Shown: positions 1 to 10,454, counted from the first letter of the stretch. The stretch: DNA of 64,000 nucleotides from Fragum whitleyi (GCA_948146395.1 OX411549.1:29263272-29327271), one strand, 5' to 3'. The notes: generated by a model not told the origin, from the sequence alone. A program made the numbers and translations.

Positions 1-1479
1 TATATTCCTTCGCAGTTGAGAAAACATGTTTTGAAACAATATCATGACTTAAATGGGCACATTGGAATTGATAAAATGTACTATACAATTAAACCAAAAT
101 ATTTCTGGCCAAATTTATTCAAGGACATAGACGCATATATTAAAGTTTGCATTCCATGTCAAGCTAGAAATTTAAGACCTATCAAGTCACCATTGCAAAC
201 AACAGGCATTAGCCCTTATCCCTTTGCTCGCATGGCATTTGATATTTCGGGTCCATATAAAGAGACTTTGTCTCGCTCAAAATATCTCTGTTCGTTCATT
301 TGTATGTACTCAGGATATATAGAATGTTTTCCAACTCCAGACAAGTCAGCTCATTCGATAGCACATCTACTTATAGACCAAATAATTCCACGGTATGGTT
401 GCTGCCTGGAAATGGTTCATGACAATGGTGGTGAGAATGTAGCAAAGGAAGTGCAGGATATTTTGAAATATTATAAAATAAACAGTGTTAAAACTTGCTT
501 TTATGCCCCGAAATCGAATGGATTGGTGGAAAAATCTCACTCAACATTGTTGTCAATCATGGGAAAATTGATGGCTAATACCGATTCTTGGGAGCTATTG
601 CTTCCTGCAGCTCTACAAGCTGTCCGTTTCTCAGTAAATTTGAGTACGGGCTTCTCGCCGTATAATTTAGTATTTAACTTAGACCCCGTGTTCCCTCTGG
701 ATAAGATACTACAACCTAGGCGTAAATACGTAGGTGACGACCCTATAAAACAAGCAATGCAATTTCAACATCAGGCTTTTACTCTGGTTCATAGAAATTT
801 ACAAAAAGCTAGGGCAAGACAAAAACGGTATGCTGACAAAAATGCGAAGGATGAAAAATTGGAGATCGGGGCTCCGGTGTATTATAGAAATTTCAGAAGA
901 ACTTCGAAATTTTCACCTAAGTTCATTCCTTTTTACAAAATTATCGATCAGACAGGTCCAGTATCATTTCTGATCAAATGCCAGTTAGATGGAAGTGTAA
1001 CAAAGGCTACGGCTGAGCAATTAAGGCTAGCATCAAGAGACTGGGGAGAGCTTAAAGAGGGTCATATTTACAATCCTTTAAATCGACCGTTAAGGAAAAC
1101 ACAAATAGCCATGCCCGAGGCAAGTCAGGACTCAGGTTCAGACTCATCTTCAAATGAATCAGAAATTGATGAAAATTATCAAAGTAGGAAAAGGGTACGC
1201 GATAGATATCGATTAGAAAGATCAGACTCGGACACGTCGGAGGAAAATATACCCCTCGCAGAACTTAGTAGACGGTTGATGAGTAAGGATAAGCGTGAGA
1301 AAGCATTACAAAAATCCGATAACCCCGCCCATGAATATGATTATAGTGGTGGGAGTGATTATGAAACGCCGGTCGAGTCAATGTCACCAGAGAATGTATC
1401 TGATCACGAATATAGTGATAATTCTCATATGGAAATCGACAATGTTTCAATTAAGGGTTGGGAATCAGTTAACTTGTAA
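1..1479 (+). CDS. pol: Pol polyprotein, C-terminal part: integrase (partial, 5' end outside window)
   Basis: Integrase inserts the retroelement cDNA into host DNA. The frame is open from base 1, so no start codon is to be expected here; the TTG at 16 is not a real start. Numbering from base 16, an H-x4-H-x29-C-x2-C zinc-binding module has H10, H15, C45 and C48. The catalytic core follows with D76, D136 and E172, a D-x59-D-x35-E pattern. Around residues 285-345 a GPY/F-like C-terminal module contains a TGPVSFLI stretch. The last ~130 residues are rich in Ser, Asp and Glu with basic patches and are of unknown role. The stop is TAA at 1477-1479. No frameshift or stop interrupts the core. Ty3/gypsy membership rests on the zinc module, the D-D-E spacing and the downstream env; it is clearly not a Tc1-type transposase. 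Confidence 0.9.
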   Translation, partial: YIPSQLRKHVLKQYHDLNGHIGIDKMYYTIKPKYFWPNLFKDIDAYIKVCIPCQARNLRPIKSPLQTTGISPYPFARMAFDISGPYKETLSRSKYLCSFICMYSGYIECFPTPDKSAHSIAHLLIDQIIPRYGCCLEMVHDNGGENVAKEVQDILKYYKINSVKTCFYAPKSNGLVEKSHSTLLSIMGKLMANTDSWELLLPAALQAVRFSVNLSTGFSPYNLVFNLDPVFPLDKILQPRRKYVGDDPIKQAMQFQHQAFTLVHRNLQKARARQKRYADKNAKDEKLEIGAPVYYRNFRRTSKFSPKFIPFYKIIDQTGPVSFLIKCQLDGSVTKATAEQLRLASRDWGELKEGHIYNPLNRPLRKTQIAMPEASQDSGSDSSSNESEIDENYQSRKRVRDRYRLERSDSDTSEENIPLAELSRRLMSKDKREKALQKSDNPAHEYDYSGGSDYETPVESMSPENVSDHEYSDNSHMEIDNVSIKGWESVNL

Positions 1480-1525
1480 AAAAAGTATAATGAGTTACCC
1501 TGAGGCTTCAGTATTGTAAATAGAT

Positions 1526-1544
1526 TTTACTTGTGTATTTTCAG
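1526..1544 (+). promoter_or_regulatory. Candidate 3' splice site upstream of env
   Basis: A pyrimidine-leaning stretch ends in TTTTCAG at 1538-1544, 67 bases before the env ATG at 1612. Env genes of related retroelements are made from a spliced subgenomic RNA, so this is the natural acceptor. The donor would be upstream of the window. This is inferred from sequence only. Confidence 0.4.
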
Positions 1545-1611
1545 ATACAAGTGTTGACAATATTCTGTCGAATCTATTGTTTAGTTTAAGATACCAATCT
1601 GTTAAGACAAA

Positions 1612-3594
1612 ATGAAGGTTGTTTGGCTGTTAGGTCTTCTTATAGGCTTTACATGGACTCTAGACTATAAAAAGACAGTGTTTTTCCATAAACAGAACGA
1701 ATTTCAAATTGTGCGTTCAAAATGGTTCGTCAGTATAGTCATAGATGTAAGGCCATATATAAAATATCTTGAAGAAATAGATAAGGGTTGTAAGTGGGCG
1801 TTGGACGTGGTCGTTCGTACAAATAAGAATTTTGGTGTGGAAAAGACAAAGTTTAACTTTTCTAGCCAGTTTGACCTGCTATATTCTGAAATTGTTGAAA
1901 TGCAAAAGGATAATCTAGGTTTGAAAAAGGTATTAGGAGAGTTCAATTTTATGATGTCGCGGACAAAGAGATCATTATTACCATTTGTAGGGAAAATATC
2001 TTCTTTTCTATTTGGGACCGTGAGTGAAAGCCAATTGAAATCTTTACGACGCAGTATTAATGTGTTAGCTGGGCAACAGACAAAAATTGTTCACGTCGTT
2101 GGGGAACAATTGACCATTATGAATAGATCCAGGGAAATGATATCGGAGAATAGGCAAGCAATAAATCAGTTATCCTTGGGATTGCGGGAACTAGAATTAC
2201 AGTTAGATAATCGGGTTAATTATCTCGCAAAAGATCTTACGGCATTGAATGATTTTCTTCAAGCTTACATACAATTAAGACATAATGTAATCCAATTACG
2301 GGAGATGATTAAAAATGCATATATCTTCTACAATCACTTGAAATCAGAGTTAAACGTTTTGGGTGCCGGTAAAATATCACCAGAAATCATCACGCCTGTA
2401 CAATTAAAGGTACTATTAGACCAACTTAGGAAAAAGATACCGAAAACAGTTAAGTTACCTTTTAACCCAGATCGAAATCTATGGCATTATTATGAAATCT
2501 TAGAGGCCGGATCATTCATGGATGAGGATAAGATCGTTGTAGTTTTGAAGGTTCCTTTGAAAGAGCGAAAAACTCAATTTGAACTTTACAAAGTAATCAA
2601 TATGGAATTAGCAGTGCTAAATAAACAAAGAGATATGTCAGCTTATATACAGGTAGAAAGTCCATATTTTGCTATCGATATGGAAAGGTCTAAATATTTA
2701 CTTTTAGATGAAAAGTCAGTAATTAAATGTCAAAATCCTCTGATAAACTTTTGTGCAATTGCCCAACCGATTTATTCTGTAGCACTTAGTCAGAAGTGTC
2801 TAATTGCGTTGTTTTCGCAAAGAGATGAGGACGTAGAAAAGTATTGTATAAGAATGATTAATCTCAGAGCTCAGTTCCCATTAATCAAGGAAATAAATTC
2901 TCAGATGTGGGCAGTCTCGAATAAAGAAGCTATTCAATTTGCCGTAGTCTGTTATTCAGGCAAAGTAGATACAAAGACAATCAAATTGACGGCCCCGCTC
3001 GGAATGATTTATTTAAATTCATCATGTATGGCAACTAATAATAAAGTATCACTCATAGCGGGAACAGAAACAAGCATTAGTTATGATTACTCAGATCCAT
3101 TCATCATATTTTTACGACAGATTAATTTTACGAGCGTCTCAATAACAAACGAATTGCTTCAACATTTCCCAAATGATTCGCATATAATTTTACCGCCGTT
3201 CTTAGACAATGTTGATACAATACCAATGGATAAATTGATAAACCACTTAACGAGTCCAGATGCGACCTTAAATGTTTATTCATTATATGAGAAATTAGCT
3301 TGGGGAACTTTAGGGGTTATTGTACCCATAATAATAATGGTAATAATAATTGTCCTTATAAAATGTCGTAGTAAAGTGGTTGGTATCTTGACTAACAATG
3401 TTCGAAGTTCACAGAATGATTGTACTAAGGGTCCGGTGCCACCAAAAAGTGGGAACGACATTGAAGATTCGCGTTCAGAGGCCGAGTCAGTGCCTTCTCC
3501 GGAACAGACTAGACCCAAGACGAAGGAAATTGTACATCTGTATCCACAGATAGACTTTGTCAGTCGACAATCGGCTGAAGATGAAGCAAACTGA
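1612..3594 (+). CDS. env: Envelope-like fusion glycoprotein (baculovirus F / errantivirus Env type)
   Basis: This is a 660-residue type I membrane protein that resembles class I fusion proteins carried by errantivirus-like elements. Residues 1-16 form a hydrophobic signal peptide. A basic RTKR cleavage site lies at 117-120 and is followed directly by a hydrophobic Phe/Gly-containing segment (121-136), as expected for a fusion peptide. A heptad-like helical stretch covers roughly 140-250. A membrane anchor lies at about 564-586, followed by a ~74-residue tail with a YPQI (YxxPhi-type) motif at 644-647. There are several N-glycosylation sequons (for example NFS, NSS and NFT). The ATG is the first in frame after a 132-bp gap from pol, and the stop is TGA. 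The reading frame is intact. Family assignment rests on architecture, not on a database match; whether it still works as an envelope cannot be judged from the sequence. Confidence 0.82.
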   Translation: MKVVWLLGLLIGFTWTLDYKKTVFFHKQNEFQIVRSKWFVSIVIDVRPYIKYLEEIDKGCKWALDVVVRTNKNFGVEKTKFNFSSQFDLLYSEIVEMQKDNLGLKKVLGEFNFMMSRTKRSLLPFVGKISSFLFGTVSESQLKSLRRSINVLAGQQTKIVHVVGEQLTIMNRSREMISENRQAINQLSLGLRELELQLDNRVNYLAKDLTALNDFLQAYIQLRHNVIQLREMIKNAYIFYNHLKSELNVLGAGKISPEIITPVQLKVLLDQLRKKIPKTVKLPFNPDRNLWHYYEILEAGSFMDEDKIVVVLKVPLKERKTQFELYKVINMELAVLNKQRDMSAYIQVESPYFAIDMERSKYLLLDEKSVIKCQNPLINFCAIAQPIYSVALSQKCLIALFSQRDEDVEKYCIRMINLRAQFPLIKEINSQMWAVSNKEAIQFAVVCYSGKVDTKTIKLTAPLGMIYLNSSCMATNNKVSLIAGTETSISYDYSDPFIIFLRQINFTSVSITNELLQHFPNDSHIILPPFLDNVDTIPMDKLINHLTSPDATLNVYSLYEKLAWGTLGVIVPIIIMVIIIVLIKCRSKVVGILTNNVRSSQNDCTKGPVPPKSGNDIEDSRSEAESVPSPEQTRPKTKEIVHLYPQIDFVSRQSAEDEAN

Positions 3595-4590
3595 ATTTAA
3601 TAATAAGGTGTAGAATAGTGTTGTGGGTTATATATATTCTTACGTTGAGTTATATGAAGTGTTTATATTGACGCTGAACTCTAAGGTGAAGTGGCCCATT
3701 ACAATACAAATAAGACTTTAGCTAATGTGTATATTATAGTACAGTATATAGTTCATTTTATTGAATTTGCAACTTATATCTATATATATGTGGGCCTATG
3801 TATTTTTAAAATGTATTGATTAATCAATGTTGATGATACGTTTGTATTGGAGTTTGAAAAGCATTACTGGTTGTCTAGATTTTATATGTTCCCATGATAA
3901 AATCTGTTTGTATGGGGCGTAATGTAATATAATCAGTATTAGGAAAGGGTTAAGATACATTTGTATTTGTTAGGGAACAAGGCTATTAGGGGGCGGGGTC
4001 GTGTCAATACTTCAGTTGAAGATTGGGGCGGTCTAACCAAATAGCCAGTGGCCAGTTAAGCATGCGAAGTCTAGACATGGAGATTGGATAGCCAATACAA
4101 GCGTTATCATATTTAATATTCACATAATCAATGTTGTATATTAGGGCATGTTTTGGGAAGAAATCGGGGAGCTGGTTGATAGTTTTGAGATTTGTAACTC
4201 TTTGAGTTGATATGAAGATTTCGGAGAATTAAAAATTAGTTTTAGGATTATTATTTGTTGATTCTTTAAACCACTATACGGTCAGAATTAGAAGATGGAA
4301 ACAGTAATCGTTATATTACATTTGAGTGAGATAACGTTAAAGTTAAAATGAAATCAAGAATGGAAGGATATACAGAAACTGATTCATTATTATCTAATTT
4401 TTATGTCTGTAGATATCTTTGTTATCCAGTCAATGTTAGATGAAATTATCACGACAGGCTTTGCCGAGTTATGATTATGTCTCACAGCCAAGACTTCATT
4501 TGTCTGATCCGAATACCTAATCACACTTATGTAGGATCTCGCTTTCCACATTCAGATGTAGTGCAATGAATTATGCCACTTGTGAAAAAA
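3595..4590 (+). other. 3' untranslated region and presumed 3' LTR of the retroelement
   Basis: No coding sequence is visible. A G-rich run at 3989-3999 followed by TCGTGTC and a purine-rich stretch at 3940-3948 are both possible polypurine tracts marking the LTR start, but neither is convincing. The 5' LTR is outside the window, so no second copy is available for comparison. Confidence 0.35.
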
Positions 4591-4984
4591 AAAAAAAAAT
4601 ATATATATATCCTTTAAGTATTGTTTAAATAACAATGCGGATATAAATATGGGGGAAAAAGAAAGAGTTGAAGGAATCTGCCGATAAAATATTTAATAAT
4701 TATAAAGTAACTCAGAGTTACTTTATAATAAATATATGTATAGCCTTTAATGGGAAAGAATTTTCAGAGTATTTATTAGTATTGATTGTATATAATAAAA
4801 GTTTCTTTATCAAAAAGGTAAGTTTTAGTGGAGAATTGTTCAAAAGGTGAAAATAAGCCCTGCCAAGTTTCATTGAAATAAGAGGAACAAAAGCTATAGG
4901 AGAAGATTGGACCTCAAATGGTATATATTAAAAGATTAATATCTTGACTGCTAGGGGCCGCTTCATCAAATTTTGGTCCAATGC
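4591..4984. other. AT-rich non-coding stretch
   Basis: An A run and a short TA run at 4584-4610 are followed by AT-rich sequence. A 60-codon open frame at 4668-4850 is low-complexity and looks like chance. I see no gene. Confidence 0.5.
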
Positions 4985-5480
4985 GGTGAAGTTTTAGATA
5001 AATCTTTATCTCTGAAACTTCTCGTCATAATTCAACCTTATTTCACAGGAATTATTCTTGGACATAGTTTTTCAGATTTCTTAATTAAATTCTGATTAAG
5101 TTGATATCATGGATGCTAAAGGCTACTGCAGCATTAGAGAATAGTCCCATGAGGTGTAATTTAAAATAAATCTTTTTCTCTGAAACTTCCGTCAGAATTT
5201 ATCTGAACTTCACAGGAATTGTTCTTGGGAATGCTCTTTCAGATTTCATCGTACAATCATGATTGGGCTACATTCTCTAGTTTTATGGGCAGTTGATTTA
5301 TAAAGAATTAGCCTTCTGGATATTTCTATAATCTTTTTCTCTAAAACTACCTATCAGCATTCAACAAAACTTCACTTAATTGATCCTAGGGATATGCTCT
5401 CTCAGATTTCTTTGATTAATTCTTGTTGGGCAATTAATGGAAACTTGGGTTTGTAAGGCTTTTGCGTCAGCAAAAAAGGG
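4985..5480. repeat. Diverged tandem repeat, about 3 units of ~160-170 bp
   Basis: The phrase 'aaatctttWTCTCTgaaact' followed by a 'cttcacaggaattgttcttgg'-like stretch and 'tcagatttc' recurs near 5000, 5168 and 5326. Units are diverged with small indels. A non-coding satellite-like array. Confidence 0.7.
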
Positions 5481-5710
5481 ACCAAAAGGGCGAAATAGGA
5501 AAATGCTTAATGTCTTAAACTAGGCAAAGTACATGTATATGAATACTTTTTTGTAGCAGAGTATCAAGTCAATAATATAGGTTTGTAATTAATTGTCTTT
5601 GATTCTGTCTTCAGAATGAACTCTTTACCCTGACCTCTGACCTACTTTCTTAGATGTTGAATTATTAGAGCTAGAAGTGCTTGAAGTCAATAATAAATGA
5701 GCCTAGCTGT

Positions 5711-5950
5711 GTGTGACATTTCCAACAAATAGAAATGTGCCTTAGGTACGAACAATGAGCAGCATAGATAGCCACATAGTGTAAATGCAAAGTAACCTGA
5801 TGGTCTACAGATACTTCAAGACCTTATTTAGCTACTAAATTGAATTGTGAAGACTCTGGTCTGACTGTGCGGATGCACAGACTGGTCAGAGTCTTTGCTT
5901 TGCGCATATTTGAAATTGTTGGAAATCTCAGGCACATGCTCAAATGTTGT
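5711..5950. mobile_element. MITE family H, copy 1 (terminal plus internal palindrome)
   Basis: The outer ends are inverted: GTGACATTTCCAACAA near 5716 and TTGTTGGAAATCTCAGGCAC near 5920. Inside is a palindrome built on GACTCTGGTCTGACTGTGC with centre near 5870. The same architecture recurs at 20609-20838 and 46545-46770, which marks it as a mobile non-autonomous family. No coding capacity. Confidence 0.72.
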
Positions 5951-6020
5951 TAGATGATGTTTTTGATTCTTGCATGATGTGAAGATTTGACAGAGATCTT
6001 GATCTCTTTTTTTCAATTAA

Positions 6021-6512
6021 ATCGCAGCAGCTGGAGCACCTAACAATGTTGAAAGTGGCGTAAAAATCCATTCAACCAACCAACCAACCTTTACTATTGA
6101 TTATATATAGGCCTGGACCCTACAATTTCTTTTTGACCCTTGTCATGCTGAATAAAAAATGTTGGCCAAATTACATTCAAATCAAAGTGCTGAAGGCTCT
6201 GAAAGTCAAAAATGGTATGCAAACATTTTCACTGAAAATTGTAAGACTTTACACAATTTTTACTGAAAAAAAAAACAGGTGGTGTAGACTAAGATCAGAC
6301 TACACTAATGTGCAGACTGATCTTTGTCTGTATCTCCTGTCAAAACCAGAACATTACTGGTTCAGCATGACAAGGGTTAAGAAAGTAGGTCATGGTCAGT
6401 GTCAAGGGTTCAAAATGCTATTTCTCTCACCAGTACTACCATCACATCCTTTCCTAGCCTCCAGATGCTTTCTCACATAGGTCTACGATTATCAACCCAT
6501 CAATAGTAAAGG
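6021..6512. repeat. Rearranged SINE copy split by a TTAA MITE
   Basis: 6021-6083 holds the 'ctggagcacctaacaatg' core of the SINE seen at 11181 and 63711, but it is joined to an inverted piece of the same SINE ('ttgaaagtggcgtaaaa'). 6418-6500 holds the continuation ('caccagtactaccatcacat'). The two are separated by the MITE at 6133-6380. A perfect 14-bp inverted pair, CCTTTACTATTGAT at 6088-6101 and its complement at 6499-6512, brackets the middle part. Confidence 0.6.
6133..6380. mobile_element. piggyBac-like MITE family P1, copy 1
   Basis: The ends are inverted, CCCTTGTCATGCTGAA and TTCAGCATGACAAGGG, flanked by TTGA and TTAA. TTAA targets and CCC...GGG termini are typical of piggyBac-type elements. 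Length is about 248 bp, with no transposase. Related copies lie at 12443, 19069 and 37178. Confidence 0.78.
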
Positions 6513-7801
6513 TAAGTAGATGATTGTTTTTGATTCTGGCTTTTGATGGACGCTTTACAGTCAAAGTGCCCCCATCAAACCGACCCCATTATCAATTTTA
6601 TAGTAAAGATTTTATAGTAATCATAAGCCCCGCCCAACTGCATAAATATTTGAGGGTCAATCAAAGTTTCTTGGATAACTCAGAAAGACAATCATCCAAG
6701 GAACAATTACCTGCCAAGTTAAGTTAAAATCTGCACATGGGTTTAGGAGAAAAAGATGTTTAAAGAAAAGTTAACATACAGATTCACACACACATACTGG
6801 AGTTTCACCAACATGTCAATAGCTAGCTGGCCAGTTAAGCTAAATTTGAAAACTTCAAACCACCAAAGACAGATAAATTATTTCAACAATGGTTCTCAAT
6901 ATTTTATAAAAATCAAAATTATCGGTTGCTATTTTGTTTTATCATGGATGGTTGCTTTTTTTGTCAAGCCCACTTGCAGTATGCCAGACATAGTAGTCAC
7001 AATAACGGCTTATTATTGCATAAAATTTACGTTTTCAGGTCTCCATACATTAATTGACAAAACCTGGGTGTTTAAGGAAGAAAATGTGATTTGATAAATA
7101 AATTCATGCCGGCTTTCTTTACTTAAATAACTTCAGTCTGGGCCTATATACCTTATCAGTTTCTTTGTCAAATATTAATACAGCACAGTTGATCCTATTC
7201 CTGAATTAAATTTTGTGATGTCATTAATTTACCAAGCAACATTGGTATAAACAAAAAATTTGGGCAATGCAAAATGCAATTTTTCCCACACATAATTACT
7301 TTATTAGCTGTTTTTAAAACGTTCCTTTGAATTATTTTGCAATTTCTGTTTGAATAAATACTAAAGTAATGCTTTTTGGGCAATAAAAGTGCCGATTCAT
7401 ATTTTTTCAAACGTTGACATTAACATTTGGGTGTTAAATCATGTTTTGGGTCTAAATTTTATATATATCTAAATGTTACTTTTCTTTATATAATTTCAAT
7501 CGCTTTTGCGAAAAATACAGAACAGTGAGCAGAAAATGAAAATCTCAGGCCTATTTGAGAGGAAAAGATTTTTTAAGATTTCCTTCTTGGTATCTGTCTA
7601 TAAGAAAGAATAAAAACATCACAGGCTTAAATTAATTTTGAGCAAAAGCAATTAGCAGTGTTCAGTTTGGGGCCATATGATAATGTGAAAGCAAAATTTG
7701 AAAGACATCAAGTACGCACAGATTTTTTTTTTTTTTTTTTTTTCGCCCATAGATTGCCAACCTGTCCTTGTATAAATACTCAGTCTCCTGTATGAGAAGC
7801 A
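6513..7801. other. Intronic or intergenic sequence with one repeat fragment
   Basis: 6620-6795 resembles one unit of the ~165-bp interspersed tandem family ('caaggaacaattacctgccaa', then 'aaagatgtttaaagaaaag' and a CA run). A T run of 21 bases lies at 7723-7743. Open frames here (for example 6756-7094) have no recognisable domain and overlap the repeat. Confidence 0.45.
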
Positions 7802-8029
7802 TTAACCTTTTGCAGTTTAATCCCTGCTTTTAACGTGCCTGTCATTTTATAATTGAGAAAACATTGTGAAAAGAGAAGAAATTGCTTCTGACAAGCAATT
7901 TCTTCTTTTTCCACACTATTTTCTACCCTACTGAATGGTTATTTTTCAAATTAAATGCACTTTAAATTTTCGTCTGCAAAACCTTTGAATTTGGACAGGT
8001 CAAAATTTTGTAAAACAGGAAAGGGTTAA
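7802..8029. mobile_element. piggyBac-like MITE family P2, copy 1
   Basis: Bounded by TTAA on both sides, with CCTTTTGCAGTTTAA-type and AACAGGAAAGGG ends. It carries an internal hairpin 'gaagaaattgcttctgacaa' near 7880. Near-identical layout to copies at 9865, 14291 and 14688. No coding capacity. Confidence 0.78.
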
Positions 8030-8374
8030 ATGACATCCCTGCATTAGCCAATCAGAAGTGCTTATTGCAAAGCATTATCACATACTGAAGAGCCAATCCA
8101 TTGTGATGGTATTATGATGATTACCTGTTAGATTTTTGACAGTCGACAGTGGGACCAGCCAATTATTTCTGTTGCTTCCTCTTTATTTCTATATGGAATC
8201 CGCAACTCAACAACATTCAGGGCTTATAAATTTTCAAATCTGCAAACTAGTTTGATTTTTTTCCTACTAATTGTTTCATTTAATATGATTATGTCTCCTG
8301 CCATGTGACATCATTTAGCCAGGTTTTCCTGTATAACAGATCACATGCATTCTTTAGAAATCCATTCTACTTAC
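8030..8374. other. Intron sequence downstream of exon 9 of the metalloprotease gene
   Basis: No repeat family or gene recognised. The splice donor of exon 9 (GTAAGT on the minus strand) lies at 8369-8374. Confidence 0.5.
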
Positions 8375-8415
8375 CTCTCAAAACCAGGGGATCTCCTGGC
8401 TTTTCTATCTTCAAT
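8375..8415 (-). CDS. Metalloprotease exon 9 (41 bp)
   Basis: Flanked by TTTTTCAG acceptor (AG at 8416-8417) and GTAAGT donor (8369-8374). It begins with the base that completes the Arg codon split by exon 8 and reads LKIEKPGDPLVLR, ending with one base (G) of the next codon. In M12B proteases this position comes just before the GLA-x-x-x-C strand, and a split Gly codon would fit that. The exon is tiny, but both splice sites are good and the phase is right. No next exon was found between here and the left edge. Confidence 0.62.
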
Positions 8416-8449
8416 CTGAAAAACAGTTAAGGATAACCTATAACATGAT

Positions 8450-8860
8450 AAATTATTTTGGAATGGATTTTTTATGAAATTGAATTAGTGGAATGAGCAA
8501 GTTTTGATTGAAATAAAAGGGAGGTAATGTGGCATCACTGAAGTAGTAAGCAATATTGAATTATTACCACACTTGATTTAAAAGATTACATGCTGTTTTT
8601 TGTGTCTTCTAACAGACCAAGGTTTAATCAGGCTGATCGAAGTTGTGGAGTGGTTTGAACAATTTAAAAAAAAATGTGATTTTTTTACAATTTTAAAGCC
8701 TGTTTGAATCATTTGAATGAGTATTTTGAATGCATTGAATGAAGCATTGAGCAAGTTATTCCTGTTTTTGACCAAGTTTCAATCTAACAAAGTTACCTGT
8801 ACAAGGTATAGAGATTGAATGAGTGGCCATGGAATACGATCTTATTAAACAAGTCATCTA
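8450..8860. mobile_element. Diverged copy of MITE family A
   Basis: Contains the family phrases 'gaatgagcaagttttgattgaaa', 'aaagggaggtaatg', 'atcactga' and 'gcattgagcaagt' seen in the better copies at 47203 and 53899. Ends are decayed. No coding capacity. Confidence 0.5.
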
Positions 8861-8922
8861 TAAACTGATAAAAACGAGGCTGCGCCAAGATTTTATCTGT
8901 TTATGGATGACTCGTTTAATAA
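8841..8922. repeat. Palindrome with ~32-bp arms
   Basis: The left arm at 8841-8873 and right arm at 8890-8922 are complementary with about three mismatches, around a centre CGAGGCTGCGCCAAG. The layout resembles other foldbacks in the window, with a different sequence. Confidence 0.75.
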
Positions 8923-9383
8923 ATTCGGTATTTTATGAGTACAAATTTTATATTCTATTTATAATATGACCTGAATTTGTGTGAAAAATTGTCAAAATTC
9001 TTGAAATTCAACATATCAATTTTCCGCAAAACTCCTAACGTCGTTAAAAACTGACGTCACAATATATACATTATGACGTCATTTTTGCTGTTACAAAATA
9101 GCGTTGCTATTTGCTCTGAGCTCATTTGCATGGTTATTCCATTAGTGTAATAACACCTGTGTAATATCAAAAATATTGAACAGCGTTGTTTCACTCCCGC
9201 GACATAGGTCATATTGTAAGCATTTTCTTCAACATGATCACTTTTTAAGTATTTCCTTTTTAAGTATTTTCACTTGTGATCACCTTTTGTCTATTGTGCG
9301 TCAGCCGTTGAAAGTTGTCAATAATTCTTCAAATATTTTCTCCTATTTAACAAAAATTCACTTTTCAACCATATTTGGCTGAA
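8923..9383. other. Intronic stretch, nothing recognised
   Basis: AT-rich with three TGACGTCA-like or GACGTCA words between 9050 and 9080. A 68-codon open frame at 9176-9382 has no recognisable domain. Confidence 0.4.
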
Positions 9384-10440
9384 ATGTTTCTTGGGTGACT
9401 CTTCTCAAAACTTGTTTAGGAAATATTTATTGACCCTTAAATATGGGAATGGCAGGGTGGGGCATTTTTGACTCTGAAAAGATTAAACATTTTCTCCTCA
9501 GTAACCAACAGGCAGATTTCAACCAAACTTGTCAGGAATATTTCTTTGGTGACTCTCCTAAAAACTTGTCTGTGAAATTTTGATTGATTCCTTTATATTA
9601 GCATGGCAGGGGAGGGGCAATTCTGACCCCTAAAAACATTAAAAATATTTTCCTCTATATCAAATTGTTGGATTTTGACCAACCTTGGCAGAAAAGTTCC
9701 TTGTAAGACCCCTTTATTAAATTTGTTCATGAAATTTTGATTAACCCCCAAGGAGTGACAGGGTGGGGCAATTCTGACCCCCAAAACACTGAAAATTGCT
9801 CAATATCAAATAGTTGGATTTTGACCAAACTAAATAGCAGAAATGTTCATTGTAAGACCCTTTTTTAACCCTTTGCTGTGTAATCCCTGCTTTTTACGTG
9901 CCAGTGGTTTTATGATTGAGAAAGCATTGTGAAAAAAGAAGAAATTGCTTCTGACAAGCAGTTTCTTCTTTTTCCACACTATTTTCTACCCTATTGAATG
10001 GTTATTTTTCAAATTAAATCCACTTTAAATTTTCGTCTGCAAAACCTTTGAATTTGGACAGGTTCAAAATTTTGTAAAACAGGAAAGGGTTAAACTTGTT
10101 CATGAATTTTTGATTAACCACCAAGGAGTGGCAGGGAGAAGCATTTTCTGACCCTGTTATATTTCCTTCTCAGTTACCATTAAACGGATTCAGCCAAACT
10201 TGGCAGAAATGTTCATTGTGTGACCCTTCTCAAATTTGTTAAAAAGATTTTGACTGAACCACAGATATTGGTTTGGCAAGGCGTGGCAGTTTTTTACCCT
10301 TAAAACTTTAAATGTCTTCTCTCAGTAACCAATGGGCGGATTTCAACCAAACTTATTAGATATTTTCCATGTGTGATCCTCCTTAAAACTTGTTCACAAA
10401 ATTTTGATTTGCTGCCTAATATGGGGGTAGCTAGGAGTTA
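9384..10440. repeat. Diverged tandem array, ~165-bp units (about 5), interrupted by a MITE
   Basis: Recurring phrases are 'tggcagggtggggcattttt', 'gattttgaccaaacttggca' and 'gtgacccttctcaaacttgt', at spacings of about 160-170 bp. The MITE at 9865-10093 is inserted in one unit at a TTAA site. The array at 34108-34800 is related. Confidence 0.75.
9865..10093. mobile_element. piggyBac-like MITE family P2, copy 2
   Basis: TTAA at both ends, CCCTTTGCTGTGTAATCC start and AACAGGAAAGGG end. It is inserted inside a tandem-repeat unit, so it is younger than that array. Confidence 0.78.
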
Positions 10441-10454
10441 ACAGACAGAACCAG

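Larger units (their letters stand above)
1..4590 (+). mobile_element. Env-bearing Ty3/gypsy-type LTR retroelement, 3' part (left end outside window)
   Basis: The order integrase, then envelope-like gene, then a non-coding tail is that of env-carrying Ty3/gypsy elements (errantivirus-like). Gag, protease, reverse transcriptase and the 5' LTR must lie left of the window. Both visible genes are uninterrupted, which suggests a fairly young copy. The right border is uncertain: about 1 kb of non-coding sequence follows env before an A/TA-rich stretch near 4584-4610, and without the 5' LTR the 3' LTR cannot be delimited. The element is on the + strand, opposite to the metalloprotease gene read on the minus strand from 42 to 8.4 kb, and may sit in one of its later introns. 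Confidence 0.8.

Noticed and set aside
6097..6480. 127-codon + frame
   Set aside because: It runs through a piggyBac-like MITE and a SINE fragment, and other copies of the MITE do not keep the frame.
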